From Cylicocyclus nassatus (Eukaryota > Nematoda > Chromadorea > Rhabditida > Strongylidae): 64,000 nt of DNA. The position numbers and the translations under genes were made by a program. This document shows, one piece after another, positions 58,512 through 64,000 of the stretch. The notes under the pieces are model-generated. The model was not told the origin of the DNA. It worked only from the letters and a program-made list of their open reading frames with translations, and made no database searches. Within the stretch, counting starts at the first letter, position 1. The number at the start of each line of letters is the position of its first letter. The stretch covers positions 49,540,461-49,604,460 of the forward strand of contig CATQJL010000001.1 in the NCBI GenBank assembly GCA_958299035.1. The letters run 5' to 3'.

Positions 58512-61486
58512 GTGAGACTTAGCAAAACTTTACGGATTCTATTGAGTACATTTTATTGTAACGTACAGAAAGTAGGTGGAACCAGAAAGCAGTCGTTGAG
58601 AACCAGACTTTTGGATAATCATTGCGAAAAATTATGTGAGCTTGCATCTGTTAAATTTAGCGTATGGAGATTCAGCAACTCTGACTTTATAGGTTACGAA
58701 GGGTAAGTGTTGTTCTAGCAAATAGTAAACCCTGATTCCACCGCTCAACCCTGGTTTTTGGCCTGAAGCCAAGGTTTCATCAAGCTATCATGAATTCAAT
58801 TCATCACCTTTTGCTGCAATATATCATGATATCACCGGTGATTATTACCGTGTTCTACTATTTCCACATTACTTAAGGCTAATGACTGCTAGCAACCATT
58901 TAATTTGATATCATAGATTCCTGGCTGGGTTAACAAGGGTAATGCCCTTTCATAAACTTTTTCTGAAAAAATTTCTATGTGCCCCAACGTCTGCCAAATT
59001 CAAAGCAATCATTCCCTTCGGCTGAAAATGCGTTCATTTTCCAAGTACCCCACTTTCGATTACCTTATATGAGTGTTTTTCTCAGCTTGAATTGCCGAGA
59101 GCCAACAAGATCATTTTTCAACTTACATAACATACCCTCTTAGTAAGTGTGACATTTGGAATAATAAGTTATTCAGGGCAAAAATAAGTTCCTAAGCCTC
59201 TGTGGAAGCAGGATGCCCTCTGATATGTGATGGACCTAGACAACGCTTTTGTCTTCCAATAGCTGTAACTATCTCTAACGCACGTCAAAAGGTTGGGAGA
59301 AAATATTCACAGACAGAATGGATAAATTGAACGCTCAAACAATCAAAAAATTGAAACGCTGAACAAGATTTCTTTCTCAAGTTTCTCTTCTTTTACTTGT
59401 TGTAAAGTCTAGATCTAGCAGTAGAAAGAAAAGCGGCCAAGTACTAGGACAATAGAACATCCGCCTTCAAAAGCAAAGCTTATGTCAATAGTGCGTTTGC
59501 AGGTAATCTGCCATTGTTTAAGCATGACAGCTGGCACATGTCACCTAAAACATTGAAGCGAGGAAAATAATTTCGTGAGCCGAAAACGCAGTACACAACT
59601 CCCTTCTTTCCGCCTTACCTCACGCGTCAAGCTCGTAAGCGTAATCGGCTTGTTGCATCTTTAGAAATCCAGGTGTCCGTACGAGATCGTTTGCAACTAG
59701 CTGCTAGTCGGAAGCTGGCACAGAAGTCGTAGAGTCTGATTGAACACGCTTCTGAAAAAAATCCAAAGCGGCCTCTAGAGGAGAAGGCGTGACACCTCAA
59801 AGTGGCCTCTTTTGAGTGCGAGAGAATTGAAACAATGTTTCAATGAAGAGGTTCAAGAGGTCTACTATGGTTGTCAAATGTCTGAAATGCCCCGCTTATT
59901 TCGAGCCGAAAGCTGATTATCTCCCGACTTCACAGCTGCTTGAGGAAGAAGTGATCACGCTATCATTATGCTTTGACATGTTCTAGCGAAATATTATGCA
60001 GTAATAACATTTGCCTTGCTTATAGTGCTTGGGATATTATGCAATGATGATGAATGCCTTACTTATAGCGCAAGGCAAATATGACTTTAAAATTGGACTA
60101 CATTTATGCGATAAGTTAAGGAAGATAAACAATTTTGAGCCTGTGGGCCGCATAACCCTCCAGACAGAACGTCTATAAGAATGCCACCATGACAACTGAA
60201 TTTTAAAAAGTATTTTTGCGAGTTCGCGTGATTCTCTTTTCCTTACCGAAGGCTTTTGGCATGACCACAATGTCATCTTCAAAAAGAAGATCAAAATCTC
60301 ATCTTTCTTTGAACCCGAAGCTAGCTTTGATGGATATCGCTCCTCAATACTACTGCAGCAATAGTTGATCCACTTCATTCCAGTAAGCAGTCGAGTTTTG
60401 TCGTAGTTTCCATCGTAACAGGCTCTCTATGGCATTTTGTTCTGCCCCTGTCTATTCCTGGTTGGGCCCACCGCAGTTTCAGATCGATTCTATTTATGAA
60501 TAGACTCCAATCAGGTGAGAGCATCGCGATTAAGAAAGGGTAAAATGTTGGAGATAATTACTTTAAATATCGTGAAGTTTTCAAATCGGTTTTTTGTTTT
60601 TCTGGACAGCCAAAAAAAATTGGACTCTAAAGTCAGTGAATTACTGACGTTCCAAATTGGTTCATTTTGTTAAGGAAACTTCCCGTAGAGGACTTTTTGG
60701 TAGGAAATACTTGACCTGAAAAATGGTATAAGCTTTTTACCATCAATCACTATATGGCGCATTTCCACTGATTCTTTGTTTTCAAAAATATTTTCGCTGC
60801 CTAAAGATTCTATGCATTTTGAGCTTGCCTCTCAAAGTAGGAATCTAACTCAAACGTCTCTACTCAAGTCTAGGGGGTAAGGCGATGGCGTAAGCAGATG
60901 CTGCAGAATCACTTTGTTAGCAGTGTACCTGTTGCGGTTTCCGTAGGCCTTCAAGTTTTTGTCAGAATGTCGAATGCAAAATTTAATTTAACAACGCTCA
61001 ACTCAAAGGCAGAAGATCTGTGAGACGCTACTCTATCGTGTTCCTGTCAATCAAATTTCAGGCGCCTTTCGTTTATGCCCACTAGCTTGACTTGTTTGCA
61101 GCTTACTTAACTATATTCTGTCACGATCCAGAGGGGAGACGGTCAAGAAGCGCGATTTCTTTGGCTGTCAGCAACTCAAAACTCCAGTTTAGTGCTACGC
61201 GAGTCTTCAAAAAGAACCACATGAAGTGCATTCGGTTACTATTTGTCTAAGATAACCAGTTGCTGAGTTTGGTGGCTTTTGCTGGAAAACGGACCGAAAT
61301 ATTCAGAAATTTGTTTTCAACTGCATTTTCATGGGGTCTTGACCTTCAAAATTGCTTCTTTGAGTTGATTCCAAGGTAGCAAGATTGAAGAACCCTTGCA
61401 GCTATCTGATATATCTCCTTCAAAAATTTCGATATTTTTATAATGTTAGACACTTATTATGTGCTCTTTGGTGTCTGGCAATAAAA
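58512..61486. other. No supportable gene
   Basis: A 113-codon minus-strand frame at 60378-60037 and an overlapping frame containing FEDDIVVMPKAFG with a GTAAGG donor hint at a decayed exon. Nothing else was seen. Confidence 0.35.
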
Positions 61487-61772
61487 ATGCTTGGAATCTG
61501 CTTGGAATTGAATGTCAGCGCGGCAAAAACAAATCGCGGCTAAATAAATTTCTAATAAGAGATAGGAAATGATTGCAAATGCAAGAGCGTGTTCTAACTA
61601 AACATGCACCTTCAGGCAGACCCGAACTGGCTAAAATGGCAGTCTTTTTTCGCGAAGTATTGCTGAAAGCTTGCATGTGAATGTTTGTTTGACGCCGGAA
61701 AAAAATCAGGAGCTACGCGATGATGTTTTTTTTCGCTTCGATGCTTCAAGAATTACCATACTATGCGAAGTC
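61487..61772 (-). repeat. Third, partial copy of the duplicated unit
   Basis: Repeats the interior of copy B (62826-63090) in the same orientation, just upstream of it. This suggests a former tandem array with a deletion between units. Confidence 0.7.
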
Positions 61773-61782
61773 TTCACACGCA

Positions 61783-63695
61783 GAGCATTATTTGAGATGT
61801 AGTTGAGCAAAATTCTCGCGGTTTGAACACAACTTTTCCTTTGGCTTGTATTTTGCCTCTTTTTCTGCTCATTCTGGTGCTTCGAAACTTTCAAGAAGAA
61901 AAAAGCTTCATCCGGCATTTCAATGACTGTTTGTAATGTGGCTACAAAGAATTTATCCAACGAAACAAGGCTCAAAAAATTGAGATACTCCAATTTATAG
62001 CGAGCAAATGCGAAAGAATCCGTTCTTTCATCAAAGAAATTCAAAATGGCTGACATTTCTTGTTGATATTCGCTGCACATAGCAAATCTGCTTGTATGTA
62101 AATACCAGTGTGTGATAACCAATATGATAAATTGCTCATCTCTTCATTTATTACAGGCTTAGAAGTTGAAGACCTGAGCTTTTGAAACTTAGCCTGGGAC
62201 ATAACTTTATTGAGAAAAATTTCTGTGTAGTTGATATGTGCTAGTAGAAGCTGCAAACTATTTCCGTGTCAAAAATCATGGATAAAAACAACAAGAAAAG
62301 ATTTTGTGGAGATTTTTATATCAAAATGAAATTATCTTTTAGCTAGCCTACCATGAACTCGAAAACTTGTAAACTTTTGCATGTAAAGACGTATATAATA
62401 ACTTTTTTTATAATGGCACTTTACAAATGTTGATATATCAAATCCTGTTCTATTTCTCTTGCACTCCACAAAAGTGGCTGACCCATGCGAATCATTGCCT
62501 TCTGAATGTTAGCAATATTTGCTTGAAGCTGATTTTTAACTTGACTGCTCAAATTGCGAATTTCGATAGAAAAAGTGTATGTTCTATAAAGCGCAGTGTA
62601 AATGGCAAAGATGTTGTTAGATGCATTATGCAAACTCTTTTTTTTTGAAGGAGCATGGAGCGAAAGTAAAATTATGAATGTGGGAATGCGAAAAATTTCT
62701 CTCAGCAGATGCTCATACGAAAATTCTCGGCATTTTATAGCGTGTTTAGTACCTTTTAGAGCAAAGTATCCAATGGCTATCATTCTATCCGGCTAATCAC
62801 GCAAGCCCCTCAGACATCTCTAAATCTGCTTGGAATTGAATGTCGACGCGGCAAAAACAAGGAAATCGAGGCTAAATAAATCTCTAATAAGAGACAGAAA
62901 GTGATTGCAAATGCAAGAGCGTGTTCTAACTAAACTTACACCTAGGCAGACCCGAACTGGCTAAAATGGCAGTCTTTTTCGCGAAGTATTGCTAAAAGCT
63001 TGTATGTGAATGTTCGTTTGACGCCGGAAGAAAAGCAGGAGCTACGCGATGATGTTTCTTTTTTGCTCCAAGAATTACCATAGCTCTGAGGTCTTATATA
63101 TGTAACGAATCGATCGGGGAATGGGAGAAAAGAACAGCGGAAAATTACGATCGGAACACATAGCAAGCACATGCTCCCTACAACTACAACTGGCTCTTTC
63201 TTTCTTGGAAAAAAACGGATTGTGATGGATTTTTCGCCGTGACGCACATATCATAAGAAAATGGCTTGAATATTACAACCTTTCTATGATATTTTTTGCG
63301 GAAATTGAAAAGTACGTCCTGGCACTGCTGTCTATAAAACAAATTAAAATATACCTCAAATTTTTTCAAAATGTTTTTTGTTAAGCTGACGCGTTTTCTT
63401 CATCGCAACGATAACTTCGGAGTATGATAACGTTCCTCGACAGAAGTTTCGCAGATTTGTGAATCGCCTTTCTGAATATTTCTGGTTTATATAATGCTTC
63501 CATATATCAAAGAAGCTCTGCACAAAGCCTTCGGGATCTCTGGACTGTATTATCCAGATTCAGGTCATATGTACCAAAATTCTGGGTAACTTAGAATTTC
63601 TCGAATGCTAGGAGATGAATTCGCTGCATGGAAAAACTGTTTTGTCACTATGAATAATTCGAAACGGAAGATTCCATCGCAATTCGTTTTTTCTA
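61783..63695 (-). pseudogene. Copy B of the 2-kb duplicated unit
   Basis: About 90% similar by eye to copy A. It keeps a 120-codon minus-strand frame (62783-62421: IGYFALKGTKHAIK...QVKNQLQANIANIQKAMIR) that is broken in copy A. It also keeps the four bases that join IWKHYINQKY to SEVIVAMKK. It has its own frameshifts and an internal deletion near 63610. Each copy has lesions the other lacks, which implies a common intact ancestor. It ends exactly where a Helitron-like start begins at 63696. Confidence 0.55.
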
Positions 63696-64000
63696 TCTCT
63701 CTATATAATAAAGCGCACGGTGTCTCTCTGAAACATTCTCCCCCCCCCCTCGTGAGACGTCAATAGGGTTTGTCGTTGCGTGCCGCTGCAGGCGTACAGG
63801 GTTGATGACTCATCACCTACGCCACCTAAGGGTAAACAGTCTGGAAGGTTGCCCTTTTGATCGAAGATGAGGTTTCCAATAAGTTGCACATGACCTCGCG
63901 TGATGATTCCATCGATGTTTGAAAGTATGCGCACCAAACCATTGACGACTGGCTTAGCTTACCCTAAGTTCAGTTTGTCGTCATCCATGAGGCGCCGTAT
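63696..64000 (+). mobile_element. Start of a Helitron-like element, cut by the window end
   Basis: TCTCTCTATATAATAAAGCG follows an A where copy B of the 2-kb unit stops; the intact copy A reads A|T at that point (24220/24221). The start sequence and A/T target fit Helitrons. A 78-codon minus-strand open frame (63937-63701) lies inside. The remainder is outside the window. Confidence 0.55.

Noticed and set aside
1..64000. Spliced-leader RNA, rRNA or snRNA genes
   Set aside because: No spliced-leader-like GGTTTAATTACCC and no recognisable rRNA or U6 blocks were seen on reading.

Overview
The window looks like a gene-poor, repeat-dense stretch of a nematode nuclear genome. The base composition is AT-rich. 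Where genes can be modelled, most introns are 39-92 bases, with GTAAG/GTGAG/GTTTG donors and pyrimidine-rich AG acceptors. The repeats are dominated by Tc1/mariner-type and palindromic (foldback) elements. The species cannot be named from the sequence; a rhabditid or strongylid worm fits best. There is no sign of bacterial operons, CRISPR arrays or rRNA.

The coding content is hidden in short exons. The clearest gene is a Cys-loop ligand-gated ion channel subunit on the minus strand (33566-36334), ten exons in perfect phase from the N-terminal beta domain through M1-M4 to the stop; only the signal-peptide exon was not found. A second, unrecognised minus-strand gene fragment (54773-55603) has five or six phase-compatible exons. 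A third, unrecognised plus-strand gene or decayed gene lies at 12887-14106. Weaker exon candidates are at 807-1525, 2013-2489, 20825-21256, 32178-32679, 47332-47733 and 48767-49087. Function can be assigned only to the ion channel.

Layout. 1-3.9 kb: AT-rich, weak exon candidates. 3.9-11.9 kb: a mariner-type element split by a 6.9-kb LTR retrotransposon with two apparently identical 224-bp LTRs, a CTAA target duplication and a decayed Ty3/gypsy pol remnant. 12.9-14.1 kb: gene candidate. 14.6-20.8 kb: foldback and mariner-type elements, two of them back to back. 20.8-24.2 kb: an intronless open frame and copy A of a 2-kb duplicated unit. 25-33.6 kb: a Harbinger-like MITE, two mariner-type elements, and another MITE whose end lies 17 bases past the ion-channel stop codon. 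33.6-36.3 kb: the ion channel, with a Helitron-like insertion in its one large intron. 37.9-46.8 kb: paired Harbinger-like MITEs, large palindromes, a nested chain of TTAA-flanked elements and a Tc1-like foldback with IR/DR-type ends. 47-54 kb: Helitron-like sequence, GC-rich repeats and more AGGCAG-ended elements. 54.2-57.8 kb: a Helitron-like element containing the second gene fragment. 58-64 kb: another TTAA MITE, then copy B of the 2-kb unit, interrupted at its right edge by the start of another Helitron-like element.

The repeats record insertion order. Three cases have an uninterrupted paralogue or matching flanks inside this window that confirm the target site: LTR element into mariner, Helitron-like element into copy B, and TTAA MITEs into older palindromes.
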